NCBI RefSeq assembly: GCF_013407925.2
Contig: NZ_CP060201.1
Location: 4,511,001 to 4,575,000 of the forward strand
DNA length: 64,000 nt
From: Pseudomonas protegens
Lineage (GTDB): Bacteria > Pseudomonadota > Gammaproteobacteria > Pseudomonadales > Pseudomonadaceae
Reading direction: 5' to 3'
Shown: in pieces, positions 52,504 to 62,410 of the stretch
Position numbering within the stretch: position 1 is the first letter of the stretch
Layout of the letters: each line of letters opens with the position of its first letter
The notes under the pieces: model-generated
Databases searched by the model: none
What the model was told of the DNA's origin: nothing
The model's input: the letters and a program-made list of their open reading frames with translations, nothing else
Made by a program: the position numbers and the translations under genes

Positions 52504-53868
52504 TCAGAGAGGCAGGTAAAGCCCAAAGGTATTGACGCCGCGGTCGCTGCTGACGAAAACGTCGCCACCGTGCATCAGGGCGATGGCCTTGACGATGGCC
52601 AGCCCCAGGCCATGGTTGGCGCCGCTGTTGCTGCGCGAGGCGTCGACCCGGTAGAAGCGTTCGAACAGCCTGGGCAGGTGTTCACTGGCAATGCTCTGCC
52701 CCGGATTGCTCACGGCGATCGTCGCCTGATGGTCCTGCACCTCGATCCGCACCCGGATCACTTCTCCCGCCGCCGTGTGCTGCACGGCATTGCTCAACAG
52801 GTTGATCAGGGCCCGGCGCAGGTGGGCAATCTCGATCTGCACCTGGGCATCGCCCTGGACCTCGACCCGGACCTGGGCGTCTTCGAGGATGAAATCCAGG
52901 TAGTCCAGGGTGGTGGCCACTTCCGCCGCCAGGGAGGTGCTGGTGAGCTTGGTGGCCTTGCTGCCCTGGTCGGCACTGGCCAGGAACAGCATGTCGTTGA
53001 CGATCGAGCGCAAGCGTTCCAGTTCTTCCAGGTTGGATTGCAGCACCTCGAAGTAATGCTCCGCCGAGCGGCCCCGGGTCAGGGCTACCTGGGTCTGGCC
53101 GATCAGGTTGGTCAGCGGCGAGCGCAGTTCATGGGCCACGTCGGCGTTGAACGATTCCAGGCGCGAGTAGGCATGCTCGACCCGTTCCAGGGTGGAGTTG
53201 AAGGAATTGACGAACTGGCTCAGCTCCGGCGGCAGGGGCGAGAGCTGCAGGCGCCCGGACAGCCGTGGCGGTGCCAGGCGCTGGGCCTCCTGGGACAGCT
53301 TGATCAGCGGCTTGAGGCCGATCCGCGCCACCCAGTAACCCAGGGCCGAGGCCAGCACGACGCCGACAATGGCCAGGCCGATCAGCGCCATCAGCAACTG
53401 GTGCTGGGTCTGGTGAAAGGTGTCGGTCTCGATGGCGATCAGAAAGCGCAGGGCCGGGCGTTGTTCCTTGGCCGGCAACTGGCTGACCAGCACCTTCAAC
53501 GGATAGGGGTGGTCGCTCAGGTTCAGGTCGCGCATGCCCAGCGGTCCTGCGGCGAAAGCGCGGATCTGCGGGTCCGGGTTGCCGTACTCATAACCGGGGT
53601 CGCCGCTCACCGCCCAGAAGCGGATGCGTTTGTCTTCCTCGCTGAGCAGCTTGAGCTTGGCGTTGATCTTGGCCCAGTGTTCCGGATTGCCGTAGCGGTT
53701 CAGGGCCGACTCCAGCACGCTGTAGCGCGCATCCAGCTCGGCTTCCGGCAGCAGCCCCAGGCCCTTGTCCACCTGTTGATAAAGGGCGCCGCCAATCAGC
53801 AGGAAGATCAGCAGGGCCACCAGGGTGAACAGCCCGCTCAGGCGCAGGGCGATGGAGTTACTCGCCAC
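52504..53868 (-). CDS. Heavy-metal-type sensor histidine kinase
   Basis: This 454-residue kinase has the layout of CusS/CopS/IrlS: TM1 (about residues 8-28), a periplasmic domain (about 30-170) and TM2 (about 175-195). A HAMP domain and a HisKA with phospho-accepting His in VAHELRSPL follow. The HATPase carries N-box NLLSNAVQH, VSNPGQSI and GLGLAIV. The start is GTG at 53868, with TGGAG about 7 bp upstream; it overlaps the response regulator gene by 11 bp. The inducer is not shown; metal sensing is a family-based guess. Confidence 0.9.
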   Translation of the reverse strand: MASNSIALRLSGLFTLVALLIFLLIGGALYQQVDKGLGLLPEAELDARYSVLESALNRYGNPEHWAKINAKLKLLSEEDKRIRFWAVSGDPGYEYGNPDPQIRAFAAGPLGMRDLNLSDHPYPLKVLVSQLPAKEQRPALRFLIAIETDTFHQTQHQLLMALIGLAIVGVVLASALGYWVARIGLKPLIKLSQEAQRLAPPRLSGRLQLSPLPPELSQFVNSFNSTLERVEHAYSRLESFNADVAHELRSPLTNLIGQTQVALTRGRSAEHYFEVLQSNLEELERLRSIVNDMLFLASADQGSKATKLTSTSLAAEVATTLDYLDFILEDAQVRVEVQGDAQVQIEIAHLRRALINLLSNAVQHTAAGEVIRVRIEVQDHQATIAVSNPGQSIASEHLPRLFERFYRVDASRSNSGANHGLGLAIVKAIALMHGGDVFVSSDRGVNTFGLYLPL

Positions 53869-54535
53869 TGCGGTTCTCCAGCACATAGCCCATACCGCGG
53901 ATGGTGTGCAGCAGCTTGTGCTCGAACGGCCCGTCGAGCTTGGCCCGCAGGCGCTTGATCGCCACTTCGACGACATTTGCGTCGCTGTCGAAATTGATGT
54001 CCCAGACCATCTCGGCAATCGAGGTCTTGGACAGGATTTCGCCCTGGCGCCGGGCCAGTACGCTGAGCAGGGAAAACTCCTTGGCGGTCAGGTCCAGACG
54101 GGTGCCGGCGCGACTGGCCTTGCGGCTGATGAGGTCGATCCACAGGTCGGCGATGCTGATCTGTACCGGCTCGTGACCACCGCTGCGGCGGGTCAGGGCC
54201 TGCAGGCGGGCCACCAGCTCAAGGAAGGAGAAAGGCTTGCCCAGGTAGTCGTCGGCGCCATCGCGCAGGCCGCGAATCCGGTCCTCGACGCGTTCGCGGG
54301 CGGTGAGCATGATCACCGGGGTCTGCTTGCGCGCACGCAGGGCGCGCAATAAGCCAAAGCCGTCCAGGCCGGGGAGCATGACATCCAGCACGATCACCGC
54401 GTAGTCGCTTTCCAGCGCCAGGTGCAGCCCCTCGATGCCATCCCGGGCCAGGTCGACGGTGTAGCCCTGTTCGGTCAATCCGCGATGCAGATAGTCCGCG
54501 GTTTTTTCTTCGTCTTCGATAATCAGAACGCGCAT
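53858..54535 (-). CDS. OmpR-family response regulator (CusR/CopR-like)
   Basis: This 225-residue regulator has a receiver domain (MRVLIIEDEEKTADYL at the start, phospho-acceptor in AVIVLDVMLPGLDG, Lys in DDYLGKPFS). Its winged-helix output domain (about residues 125-222) contains VEVAIKRLRAKLD and HTIRGMGYVLE. Start 54535 is fixed by the conserved N-terminus; the upstream 23 codons overlap the pump gene. Only 8 bp separate it from the RND pump gene, so pump and regulator are probably one operon. Confidence 0.93.
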   Translation of the reverse strand: MRVLIIEDEEKTADYLHRGLTEQGYTVDLARDGIEGLHLALESDYAVIVLDVMLPGLDGFGLLRALRARKQTPVIMLTARERVEDRIRGLRDGADDYLGKPFSFLELVARLQALTRRSGGHEPVQISIADLWIDLISRKASRAGTRLDLTAKEFSLLSVLARRQGEILSKTSIAEMVWDINFDSDANVVEVAIKRLRAKLDGPFEHKLLHTIRGMGYVLENRSGE

Positions 54536-54543
54536 GACCCGCC

Positions 54544-57500
54544 TCAGGTGTTGGTGGCCGGCGAAAGGGCCGGCCGGGGCCGGTGGAACAGCCGCTTGAG
54601 CCACAAGTATATGACCGGCGTGGTGAACAGCGTCAGCGCCTGGCTCACCAGCAAACCGCCGACCACGGCGATACCCAGGGGCTGGCGCAGTTCGGCGCCG
54701 GTGCCGTAGCCGAGCATCAGCGGCAGGGCGCCGAGCAAGGCGGCCAGGGTGGTCATGATGATCGGCCGGAAGCGGGTGATACAGGCCTGGTAGATGGCCT
54801 CTTCAGGAGGCAGGCCGCCGTTGCGCTGGGCTTCCAGGGCGAAGTCGATCATCAGGATGCCGTTCTTCTTGACGATGCCGATCAGCAGCACCAGGCCGAT
54901 CAGCGCCATGATGGAAAAGTCCTGGCCACAGAGCCAGAGCATCAGCAGGGCGCCGAGCCCCGCCGAAGGCAGGGTGGAAATGATCGTCAGCGGATGCACG
55001 AAGCTTTCGTACAGCACCCCGAGAATGATGTACACGGCCACCAGCGCGGCGAGGATCAGGTACGGCTGGCTGGCCAGGGAGCTCTGGAAGGCCTGGGCCG
55101 CGCCCTGGAAATTGCCGCTGATGGCCGCTGGCATGCCGATCTCGTTCTTGGCCTGTTGCAGCAGGATCACCGCGTCCCCCAGGGCCACGCCGGGGGCCAG
55201 GTTGAACGACAGGTTGGCGGCCGGGAACATGCCGTCGTGAGCGATCGACAGCGGGCCGATGCTGGGCGCATCGAAACGCGCCAGGGCCGACAGCGGGACC
55301 ATGTCCCCGGTCAACGGCGAACGCAGGTAGAAGTAGTTGAGGCTCTCGGCCTTGCCCCGTTGCTGGGTGTCGAGTTCGAGGATCACGTTGTACTGGTTGA
55401 TCTCGGTCTGGAACTCGTTGATCTGGCGCTGGCCGAAGGCGTCGTACAGCGCTTGGTCGACATCGCTGGCGGTGAGGCCGAAGCGCGCGGCGGCGGTCCG
55501 ATCGATATTGATATGGGTGATGCTGCCGCCCAGTTGCAGGTCGTTGGAGACGTCGCGGAACGCCGGGTTGCTGCGTAGCTTCTCGGTCAGGCGCTGGGTC
55601 CAGGTGGTCAGGGTCGGGCCGTCGTTGCTTTTCAGCACGTACTGGTACTGGGCGCGGCTGGGGCCGGAACTGAGGTTGATGTCCTGCCCGGCTCGCAGGT
55701 ACAGGACGATACCGGGCACCTGCATCAGTTGCGGGCGGATGCGGTCGATGAAGGCGCTGGCCGAGACATCCCGGTCGCCACGGTCCTTGAGGGAAATCCA
55801 GAAACGGCCGTTGGCAATGGTCTGGTTGCTGCCGGAAACTCCCACCGAATGGGAGAAGGCCTGCACCGCCGGGTCGGCGGCGACGATCTCGGCCAGGGCC
55901 TGGTGTTTTTTCACCATGTCCGGGTAGGAAATGTCGGCGGCGGCTTCGGTGGTGCCGAGCACGAAACCGGTGTCCTGCACCGGGAAGAAGCCCTTGGGAA
56001 TCAGGATATAGCCGGCAATGGCCATGCTCAGGGTCAGGCCGAAAATGCCCAGCATCAGTTTCTGGTGGGCCAGGGCCCGGCGCAGCGCGCGCTCGTAGAG
56101 TGCCAGCAGGCGCTCGCCGAAGCCCGGCTTGGCGTGGACCGGGTGCACCGGGGCGCGCATGAACAGGGCGGCCAGGGTGGGCGCTAGCGTCAGCGAGACC
56201 AGCACCGAAATCATGATGGTGGAGGTGGCGGTCAGGGCGAACTCCTTGAACAGCCGACCGACCACGCCGCCCATGAACAGCAGGGGAATGAACGCCGCCA
56301 CCAGGGAGAAACTGATGGAGACCACGGTGAAGCCGATCTCGCCGGCGCCCTTGATCGCCGCCTCGCGCATGCCGTCGCCGGCTTCCAGGTGGCGGTGGAT
56401 GTTTTCCACCACGACGATGGCGTCGTCGACCACAAAACCCACGGCGATGACGATGGCCACGAGGGTCAGGTTGTTCAGGCTGAAGCCCATCAGGTACATC
56501 AGGGCGAAGCTGGCGGTCAGCGATACGCCGAGTACCGCGGAGACGATCAGGGTCGCCGACCACTGGCGCAGGAACAGCGCCATCACCGCCACCACCAGCA
56601 GCACCGCGATCAGCAGGGTGATCTCCACCTCGTGCAGCGAGGCGCGGATGGTCTGGGTGCGGTCCACCAGCACCTTGACCTGCACCGACGCCGGCAGCAT
56701 GGCCTCAAGCCCCGGCAGGGCGGCCTGGATGCGGTCCACGGTGTCGACGATATTGGCCCCGGGCTGACGCGAGATCACCAGGTTGACCCCCGGCTGATCG
56801 CCGGACCAGGCCTGGACGTAGGCGTCTTCCGGGCCATTGACCACCCGGGCCACGTCCTGCAGGTGCACCGGTGCGCCGTTCTTGTAGGAAACGATCAGCT
56901 GAGCGTATTCCTCGGGATGAAACAGCTGGTCGTTGGTGGACAGGGTGGAGATGCTCGACTCGCCGTACAGCGCGCCCTTGGCCAGGTTGAGGCTGGTTTG
57001 CTGGATCGCCAGGCGGATGTCGGCCAGGGTCAGGCCGATGGCCGCCAGTTTGTCCGCCGCGGCCTGGATCCGGATCGCCGGGCGTTGCTGGCCGGTGATG
57101 TTGATCTGGCCGACGCCGTCGATCTGGCTGATCTGCCGGGCCAGCAGGGTTTCCGCGTAGTCGCTGAGCTCGGTGCCGGGCATCTGCGTCGAACTGATGC
57201 TGAGGATCAGCACCGGGCTGTCGGCCGGGTTGACCTTCCTCCAGGTGGGCAGGGTGGGCATGTCCTTGGGCAGTTTGCCAGCGGCGGTGTTGATCGCCGC
57301 CTGCACTTCCTGGGCGGCGGTGTCGATGCTCTTGTTCAGGGTGAACTGCAGGGTCAGCAGGGTCGAGCCCAGGGCGCTGCTGGAAGTCATCTGGGTCATG
57401 CCGGGGATGGCGCTGAACTGCACTTCCAGGGGCGTGGCCACCGAGGACGCCATGGTGTCCGGGCTGGCCCCGGGCAGGGAGGCGGAGACCTGGATGGTGG

Positions 57501-57639
57501 GGAACTCGGCTTCCGGCAGCGGCGCCACCGGCAGGCGTGGAAAGGCGATCGCCCCCAGCAACACCAGGGCCAGGGTCAAGAGCACGGTGGCGACCGGATG
57601 GTCGACGCACCAGGCGGACAGGGAGCCGCGCCCCTTCAT
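54544..57639 (-). CDS. RND efflux pump, inner-membrane transporter (HAE1 type)
   Basis: This 1031-residue proton-driven exporter has twelve TM helices and two large periplasmic loops. Proton-relay residues are present: the Asp pair in GFVVDDAIVVVENIHR (TM4) and Lys in GIVKKNGILMIDFA (TM10). The overall pattern resembles MdtB/MdtC and MuxB/MuxC pumps rather than CusA/CzcA metal pumps, although the linked two-component system is of the metal type. The upstream fusion-protein gene overlaps by 4 bp. No outer-membrane channel gene is adjacent, so the pump probably borrows one. Substrates are unknown. Confidence 0.93.
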   Translation of the reverse strand: MKGRGSLSAWCVDHPVATVLLTLALVLLGAIAFPRLPVAPLPEAEFPTIQVSASLPGASPDTMASSVATPLEVQFSAIPGMTQMTSSSALGSTLLTLQFTLNKSIDTAAQEVQAAINTAAGKLPKDMPTLPTWRKVNPADSPVLILSISSTQMPGTELSDYAETLLARQISQIDGVGQINITGQQRPAIRIQAAADKLAAIGLTLADIRLAIQQTSLNLAKGALYGESSISTLSTNDQLFHPEEYAQLIVSYKNGAPVHLQDVARVVNGPEDAYVQAWSGDQPGVNLVISRQPGANIVDTVDRIQAALPGLEAMLPASVQVKVLVDRTQTIRASLHEVEITLLIAVLLVVAVMALFLRQWSATLIVSAVLGVSLTASFALMYLMGFSLNNLTLVAIVIAVGFVVDDAIVVVENIHRHLEAGDGMREAAIKGAGEIGFTVVSISFSLVAAFIPLLFMGGVVGRLFKEFALTATSTIMISVLVSLTLAPTLAALFMRAPVHPVHAKPGFGERLLALYERALRRALAHQKLMLGIFGLTLSMAIAGYILIPKGFFPVQDTGFVLGTTEAAADISYPDMVKKHQALAEIVAADPAVQAFSHSVGVSGSNQTIANGRFWISLKDRGDRDVSASAFIDRIRPQLMQVPGIVLYLRAGQDINLSSGPSRAQYQYVLKSNDGPTLTTWTQRLTEKLRSNPAFRDVSNDLQLGGSITHINIDRTAAARFGLTASDVDQALYDAFGQRQINEFQTEINQYNVILELDTQQRGKAESLNYFYLRSPLTGDMVPLSALARFDAPSIGPLSIAHDGMFPAANLSFNLAPGVALGDAVILLQQAKNEIGMPAAISGNFQGAAQAFQSSLASQPYLILAALVAVYIILGVLYESFVHPLTIISTLPSAGLGALLMLWLCGQDFSIMALIGLVLLIGIVKKNGILMIDFALEAQRNGGLPPEEAIYQACITRFRPIIMTTLAALLGALPLMLGYGTGAELRQPLGIAVVGGLLVSQALTLFTTPVIYLWLKRLFHRPRPALSPATNT

Positions 57640-58793
57640 GGCTTGGGCTCCTGGGCAGGCGCAGACGGCGGGGCATCCAGCACCTGGACCTGGGAGCCGG
57701 GCTTGAGCCGCGACTGGCCGTCACTGACCAATATGTCCCCGGCCTGGACCCCGGCAATGATGTTCAGCTCGCTGTCCTGGTACAGCAGCTGCACCGGCAC
57801 GCGTTCCACCTGCTGGCCCTTGACCCGGAACACGAAGTGCTGATCCAGGCCGCGCTGGACCACCGTGGGCGGCACGGTCAGCGCGCCCTGGTCCAGCGCG
57901 GTCTGGATCTTCACGGTCACCAGTTGACCGGGCCAGAGCTTTTGCTGGGGGTTGGCGAACTCTGCCTTGGCGCGCAGGGTGCCGGTGCCGGTATCGATCT
58001 GGTTGTCGATCAGGCTCAGATGGCCATTGCCCAGCAGGGCGTCGGCCTTGTTGCTGTCGGTGCCCAGGTAAGCCTGGACCGCTGCCGGGTCCTGGGCGCG
58101 AACCAGTTGCTGCAGGGTGGGCAGCATCTGCTGGGGCAGGGAGAACTCGACGGCGATGGGGTCGATCTGGGTCACCGAGAACAGGCCTTGGGCGTCGCTC
58201 ATGCGCAGGAAGTTGCCTTCGTCCACGGTGCGAATACCCACCCGGCCAGTGACGGGCGAGCGGATCTGGGTGTAGGACAGTTGGACCTGCGCGGCATCGA
58301 TGGCGGCCTGATTGCCCTGGGCCGTGGCGTTGAGCTGATTGACCAGGGCCGCTTGCTGGTCGTAGGTCTGTTTCGAGACGCCGTCATCCACCGACAGCAG
58401 CTTGTAGCGCTTGAGGTTGATCTGCGCCACCTGCAACTGGGCCTGGTTCTGCGCCAGCTGGGCCTTGGCCTGGTCCAGGTTGGCGCGGATCGAGCGGTCA
58501 TCGAGGGTGGCCAGCAGGTCCCCGGCCTTGACCAGTTGGCCCTCCTTGACCAGCAAGCGAGTGAGGATGCCATCCACCTGGGGACGGATGATCACGCTGT
58601 GCAGCGAAAGCACCGTACCGATGCCGCTGACGTAGCGCGGCACATCCTGCTGGACCACCTGCACCACCCGCACCGGAATCGCCGTGGGCGCGGCCAGTCT
58701 GGCGGTCGCCGGCTTGTTGAGGAACCAGGCCGCGCCAGCGATGAGAGCCACCAGCAGCGCGGCGGACACGACGGTTTTCTTGGCAATGGGCAT
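57636..58793 (-). CDS. RND efflux periplasmic membrane-fusion protein
   Basis: This 385-residue adaptor has an N-terminal membrane anchor (about residues 8-24) and no lipobox Cys. The lipoyl-like halves are GILTRLLVKEGQLVKAGDLL and IRSPVTGRVGIRTVDEGNFL, flanking a coiled-coil hairpin (about 95-165). Beta-barrel and membrane-proximal domains follow. It resembles MdtA/MuxA. It is the first gene of the MFP-RND-regulator-kinase operon. Confidence 0.93.
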   Translation of the reverse strand: MPIAKKTVVSAALLVALIAGAAWFLNKPATARLAAPTAIPVRVVQVVQQDVPRYVSGIGTVLSLHSVIIRPQVDGILTRLLVKEGQLVKAGDLLATLDDRSIRANLDQAKAQLAQNQAQLQVAQINLKRYKLLSVDDGVSKQTYDQQAALVNQLNATAQGNQAAIDAAQVQLSYTQIRSPVTGRVGIRTVDEGNFLRMSDAQGLFSVTQIDPIAVEFSLPQQMLPTLQQLVRAQDPAAVQAYLGTDSNKADALLGNGHLSLIDNQIDTGTGTLRAKAEFANPQQKLWPGQLVTVKIQTALDQGALTVPPTVVQRGLDQHFVFRVKGQQVERVPVQLLYQDSELNIIAGVQAGDILVSDGQSRLKPGSQVQVLDAPPSAPAQEPKP

Positions 58794-59017
58794 AGAGGTC
58801 GAGCGCCGGGGTCAATAGTGTCGGAAGGATGGCCATGATCTGTTGACAGTTATAGTCCGGCAACCCGGTCAGCACCGTGACCGCCAGCTGTCAGCGCTGT
58901 CAGAAAAGTACGGCCCGGGCGCCGCGCCCCAGGTCAAAGATCGCGGGCGCACAGGTATACTGCCGGCCACCGCAGCCTGTTCCCTGGCGCGGATTATCTT
59001 TCTCCCCTGGAGCTTCC

Positions 59018-59263
59018 ATGACTGCCCCTGCACAACCCGCAGCGGATGACGGCCTGAACGTCGATCCCGCGGCCGCCCCGGCCACTCCTGAATCCGAGGC
59101 CAAAGCGGCAATTCCGGCGTTCAAGTTTCCGTTCAAGCCGTCCGAGTTCGCCCCGGCCAAGAATGCCCAGCAGCCCTGGTACAAGAACGGCGCCAGCAAC
59201 GGCCACACCAAGACCCCTGGCGCCGCGCCGCCCGGCACCCGTCGCTCCATGGGCAAACGTTGA
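59018..59263 (+). CDS. Small Ala/Pro-rich hypothetical protein
   Basis: This 81-residue, probably cytoplasmic protein has low-complexity Ala/Pro flanks. The central segment is more structured-looking (FKFPFKPSEFAPAKNAQQPW, then YKNGASNGH). The C-terminus is basic (TRRSMGKR). The ATG at 59018 has GGAG 6 bp upstream; the longer frame from 58877 lacks such support. No signal peptide or TM. No family recognised. It precedes the chemoreceptor gene by 157 bp and is probably independent of it. Confidence 0.7.
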   Translation: MTAPAQPAADDGLNVDPAAAPATPESEAKAAIPAFKFPFKPSEFAPAKNAQQPWYKNGASNGHTKTPGAAPPGTRRSMGKR

Positions 59264-59294
59264 TATCGCCGACAATCGCAGACATTGCCTCGAT

Positions 59295-59313
59295 TTGCGC
59301 TTTTTAAGCGCAA
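59295..59313 (+). other. Small perfect hairpin TTGCGCTT/AAGCGCAA
   Basis: Two 8-base arms are separated by three T residues, 31 bp after the small hypothetical gene. It could be a weak terminator (no following T-run) or a protein-binding site. Confidence 0.4.
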
Positions 59314-59420
59314 TGATGGCTAATTGCTTTAAACCTGAGCTGGATCAGTATTCGTGGCATCAGTGCGCTTAGAGTCAGCAGCCCTGCCGACTCCTCCTAA
59401 CAATTACGAGCGCGCTTGCC

Positions 59421-61004
59421 ATGAAGATCAACCTGCCGGTTACTGGGCGAAACGTGGACTTTGCCCCTGATGCGAACATCCTTTCGACCACCGATCTGAC
59501 CAGCGCGATCACCTACGCCAATCCTGATTTCATCAAGATCAGCGGCTACACCCGCGAGGAACTGCTGGGTTCGCCGCACAACCTGCTGCGTCACCCGGAC
59601 ATGCCTTCCGCGGCGTTCGGCCATATGTGGCGCACCCTCAAGAGCGGCCGCTCGTGGATGGGCATGGTCAAGAACCGCTGCAAGAACGGCGACCACTACT
59701 GGGTCAGCGCCTACGTCACGCCGGTGACGCGGGACGGTCAGGCGGTGGAGTACCAATCGGTGCGCACCAAGCCCAGCGCGCAACAGATCGACGCCGCGGA
59801 GCGGGCCTATGCCCGGCTCAGGGAGGGCGGGCGTTCAGGCTGGAGCCTGCTGCCGGTGGTGAGCCTGCGCTTGCGCCTGTGGGCCGCCATCAGCGCCGGT
59901 TTTATCGGCTGCTTCGGGGTTTCAGCGTGGCTGCTGCCCGAGTCCTGGATGCTCCAGGGCGCGGTGATGGCCATGGGCTGGTGCCTGAGCCTGGTGGCGG
60001 TCGGTGTGCAAATGCGTCCGCTGGATCGCCTCGCCGAGCGCGCCCGGCAGATCGGCGACAACCCACTGAGCCAGGGCATCTACACCGGTCGTGCGGACGA
60101 GTTCGGCCGTATCGAGTTCGCCTTGCAGATGCTCGAAGCCCAGGTTGGAGCCGTGGTGGGGCGCATTGGCGACGCCTCCCAGCGTCTGGCCGGGCATGCC
60201 GCGGAGCTGGTGGAGCATCTGCACAGCAGTCATAACAGCACCCTGGAGCAGCAGGCGGAAACCGATCAGGTGGCGGCCGCCATTCATCAGATGGCCGCCA
60301 GCGTGGCCGAGGTCGCCACCCATGCCCAACAGGCATCGGTGGCGGCCGATCAGGCGGAAAGCGAAACCCGCGAAGGTCATCAACTGGTGGGCGAAAGCCG
60401 CAGCGCGGTGCTGCGCCTGGCCAGCGAGCTGGAGCGGGCCACCGAGGTCATCCATCAGCTGGAGGGCCACAGCACGGATATTTCCGGGGTGCTGGAGGTG
60501 ATTCGCAGCATTGCCGAACAGACCAACCTGCTGGCCCTGAATGCGGCCATCGAGGCGGCGCGGGCCGGCGAGCAGGGGCGCGGCTTTGCCGTGGTGGCCG
60601 ATGAGGTGCGTGGCCTGGCCCAGCGGACCCAGGATTCCACCAACGAGATCCAGCGCATGATCAGCACCCTGCAAAACGCCGCGCGCCATGCGGTGGAGGC
60701 CATGCAGCACAGCAGCGCGCATGTGGAAAGCAGCGTCGACCAGGCCCAGCGCGCGGCGGTGGCCCTGGACGGGATCAGCCAGCGGGTCAACCAGATCACC
60801 GAGATGAGCCTGCAGATTGCCGCGGCGGTGGAAGAGCAGAGCGCGGTCAGCGAGGACATCAACCGCAACATCATGGGCATCCGCCATGCCTGCGAGGTCA
60901 CGGTCAATGCCGGCCAGCTCAGCCACGTCAATTCAGGCGACGTGGCCGGGCTGGCGGGTGATCTGCGCCAGCTGGCCCAGGAGTTCTGGCATAAGCGTGG
61001 CTAG
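59421..61004 (+). CDS. Aer-like methyl-accepting chemotaxis protein with PAS domain
   Basis: This 527-residue chemoreceptor has an N-terminal PAS domain (about residues 10-120; [46 protein letters not shown]). A hydrophobic membrane segment (about 150-195) and a HAMP-like part follow. The signalling domain has the CheA/CheW-contacting hairpin [20 protein letters not shown]. The PAS pattern is that of FAD-binding aerotaxis receptors, so redox or oxygen taxis is likely. No large periplasmic ligand domain is present. Confidence 0.93.
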   Translation: MKINLPVTGRNVDFAPDANILSTTDLTSAITYANPDFIKISGYTREELLGSPHNLLRHPDMPSAAFGHMWRTLKSGRSWMGMVKNRCKNGDHYWVSAYVTPVTRDGQAVEYQSVRTKPSAQQIDAAERAYARLREGGRSGWSLLPVVSLRLRLWAAISAGFIGCFGVSAWLLPESWMLQGAVMAMGWCLSLVAVGVQMRPLDRLAERARQIGDNPLSQGIYTGRADEFGRIEFALQMLEAQVGAVVGRIGDASQRLAGHAAELVEHLHSSHNSTLEQQAETDQVAAAIHQMAASVAEVATHAQQASVAADQAESETREGHQLVGESRSAVLRLASELERATEVIHQLEGHSTDISGVLEVIRSIAEQTNLLALNAAIEAARAGEQGRGFAVVADEVRGLAQRTQDSTNEIQRMISTLQNAARHAVEAMQHSSAHVESSVDQAQRAAVALDGISQRVNQITEMSLQIAAAVEEQSAVSEDINRNIMGIRHACEVTVNAGQLSHVNSGDVAGLAGDLRQLAQEFWHKRG

Positions 61005-61042
61005 GCCGCTGCGCGGATCGCCCGCCAGCCGGCGCCGTTGGT

Positions 61043-61792
61043 TCAGGCGGCGCGCAGGGAGATGAAGGCGTAGTCCTGGCCGGCAGTGCTGACCACCTGG
61101 GCACCGGCGGCCAGCACCTGGCTGGCGATGTCGTCGCCGGACAGGTGAAAGCGCCAAGGCTGGCTCGCGCTCTGCGGGGGAGCGGCGCGGACCTGGTCGA
61201 TGGCGTCGGCCAGGGCGTTCATGTCGGGCAGGTAAGCAGTGAAACCGTCGCCCTTGAGAGCCGTGGTGCGTATCCCCAGCAAGGCGCAGATGGCTTCCTT
61301 GGTGTGGATGTCGTCACGGTCGGCCTGGCGCGAGCGCGCGATCAGCTCCGCCAGCTCCTGGTCCACCAGTTCCCCGCCGAGGATCAGTGGCGGGCCCTGT
61401 TCCCATGAGTGCGGCGGGCACTCCTTGGCCAGTGGGTTGAGCGGAATGTGCGGGTTGATTTCCATCGGATAGATGCGACACACCAGCGGTCGCCGCTCGT
61501 AGATGCGACAGCGCGACTCTTCGTCAAGATTCCGGCAGGGGCCGACGTTGTAGGCGGCGAAAGTGATCGCCACATAGGCCTCGGCGCTGCCACTGAGCAC
61601 CCGGCAGGAACGGCGTTGCGCATGTTCGCGCTGCGCTACCGGCAGGCCCAGGCCATTGCCGAGAAAGGCTTCCACCAGGACGATCACCTGACCGCCGTCA
61701 GCCGCCCAGGCCCGGGCTTCCGTGAGGGTCAGGGGCACGTGGTGATCGCTGCAGCACTTGCCGCAACCAACGCAGGAAAACTGGGTGTTCAT
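61043..61792 (-). CDS. YkgJ-family cysteine-cluster protein
   Basis: This 249-residue protein of the YkgJ (UPF0153) zinc- or iron-binding family has the cysteine cluster CVGCGKCC at residues 7-14. Further cysteines lie in VGPCRNLDEESRCRIYERR, PLVCRIYP and KECPPHSW. These probably bind one metal centre. The function is unknown. The start at 61792 is chosen because the family begins just before the first Cys cluster; 29 extra codons upstream are not conserved-looking. Confidence 0.88.
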   Translation of the reverse strand: MNTQFSCVGCGKCCSDHHVPLTLTEARAWAADGGQVIVLVEAFLGNGLGLPVAQREHAQRRSCRVLSGSAEAYVAITFAAYNVGPCRNLDEESRCRIYERRPLVCRIYPMEINPHIPLNPLAKECPPHSWEQGPPLILGGELVDQELAELIARSRQADRDDIHTKEAICALLGIRTTALKGDGFTAYLPDMNALADAIDQVRAAPPQSASQPWRFHLSGDDIASQVLAAGAQVVSTAGQDYAFISLRAA

Positions 61793-61918
61793 GGATCGGG
61801 GAACCCTTCTGGGGCGATGGGGATGGCGTCGAAAAAAACACGTCGGCGCGGCTGGAGCAGGGGGCCAAGCAAGTTGCACGCCACCCTCCGCGGCTGGCGG
61901 GGTGGGCCGTGCCGATGT

Positions 61919-62407
61919 TCAGGAACCCTGTGGCACGCGCTCGCGACGCAGGATCTGCATGCCGGCGCTTTCATACAAACGGCGGGCTCGCCGGTTGTCT
62001 TCCAGAACCCGCAGATCGACGAAGCCTTCCCTGCGTTCGGCGAACATCACGAAGGCCTGCTCCAGCAGGGCCCGGCCCACGCCCTGGCCACGGGCGCGGG
62101 GATGCACCACCAGATCCTTGATGTAGGCACTGGTCCAGCATTGGGCGACCCCGATCAGTCCGCTGGCATCGCGGGCCAGCAGACAGAGTTGCGGATCGTA
62201 TTCGGCATCGTTCTCGAATGACTGGCGCCAGCGGTCCAGGGTCGGCACGCTGCCGCCGCCGTCCTGGTAGCCCAGGTGCATCAGCTGATGCACTTGGGCG
62301 GCCAGCTCGGGCTGGTAGTGCAGCACCGTGACCCCGGGCGGCCACTGCGGGACGGCCTGCGGGCGGGAGAGATCGCGACGCAGCAGCAGGCAGTGGATCT
62401 CGCTCAT
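61919..62407 (-). CDS. GNAT-family N-acetyltransferase
   Basis: This 162-residue acetyltransferase has the acetyl-CoA-binding motif A KDLVVHPRARGQGVGRALLE (about residues 95-114) and a C-terminal motif B (DLRVLEDNRRARRLYESAG). The acceptor is unknown. It starts only 3 bp after cheV ends, so it is likely co-transcribed with it, although no functional link is obvious. Confidence 0.92.
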   Translation of the reverse strand: MSEIHCLLLRRDLSRPQAVPQWPPGVTVLHYQPELAAQVHQLMHLGYQDGGGSVPTLDRWRQSFENDAEYDPQLCLLARDASGLIGVAQCWTSAYIKDLVVHPRARGQGVGRALLEQAFVMFAERREGFVDLRVLEDNRRARRLYESAGMQILRRERVPQGS

Positions 62408-62410
62408 GGC

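Noticed and set aside
54583..57843. Long + strand frames opposite the RND pump and fusion-protein genes
   Set aside because: Shadows of the pump genes, rich in Gln/Arg/Gly, without family motifs.
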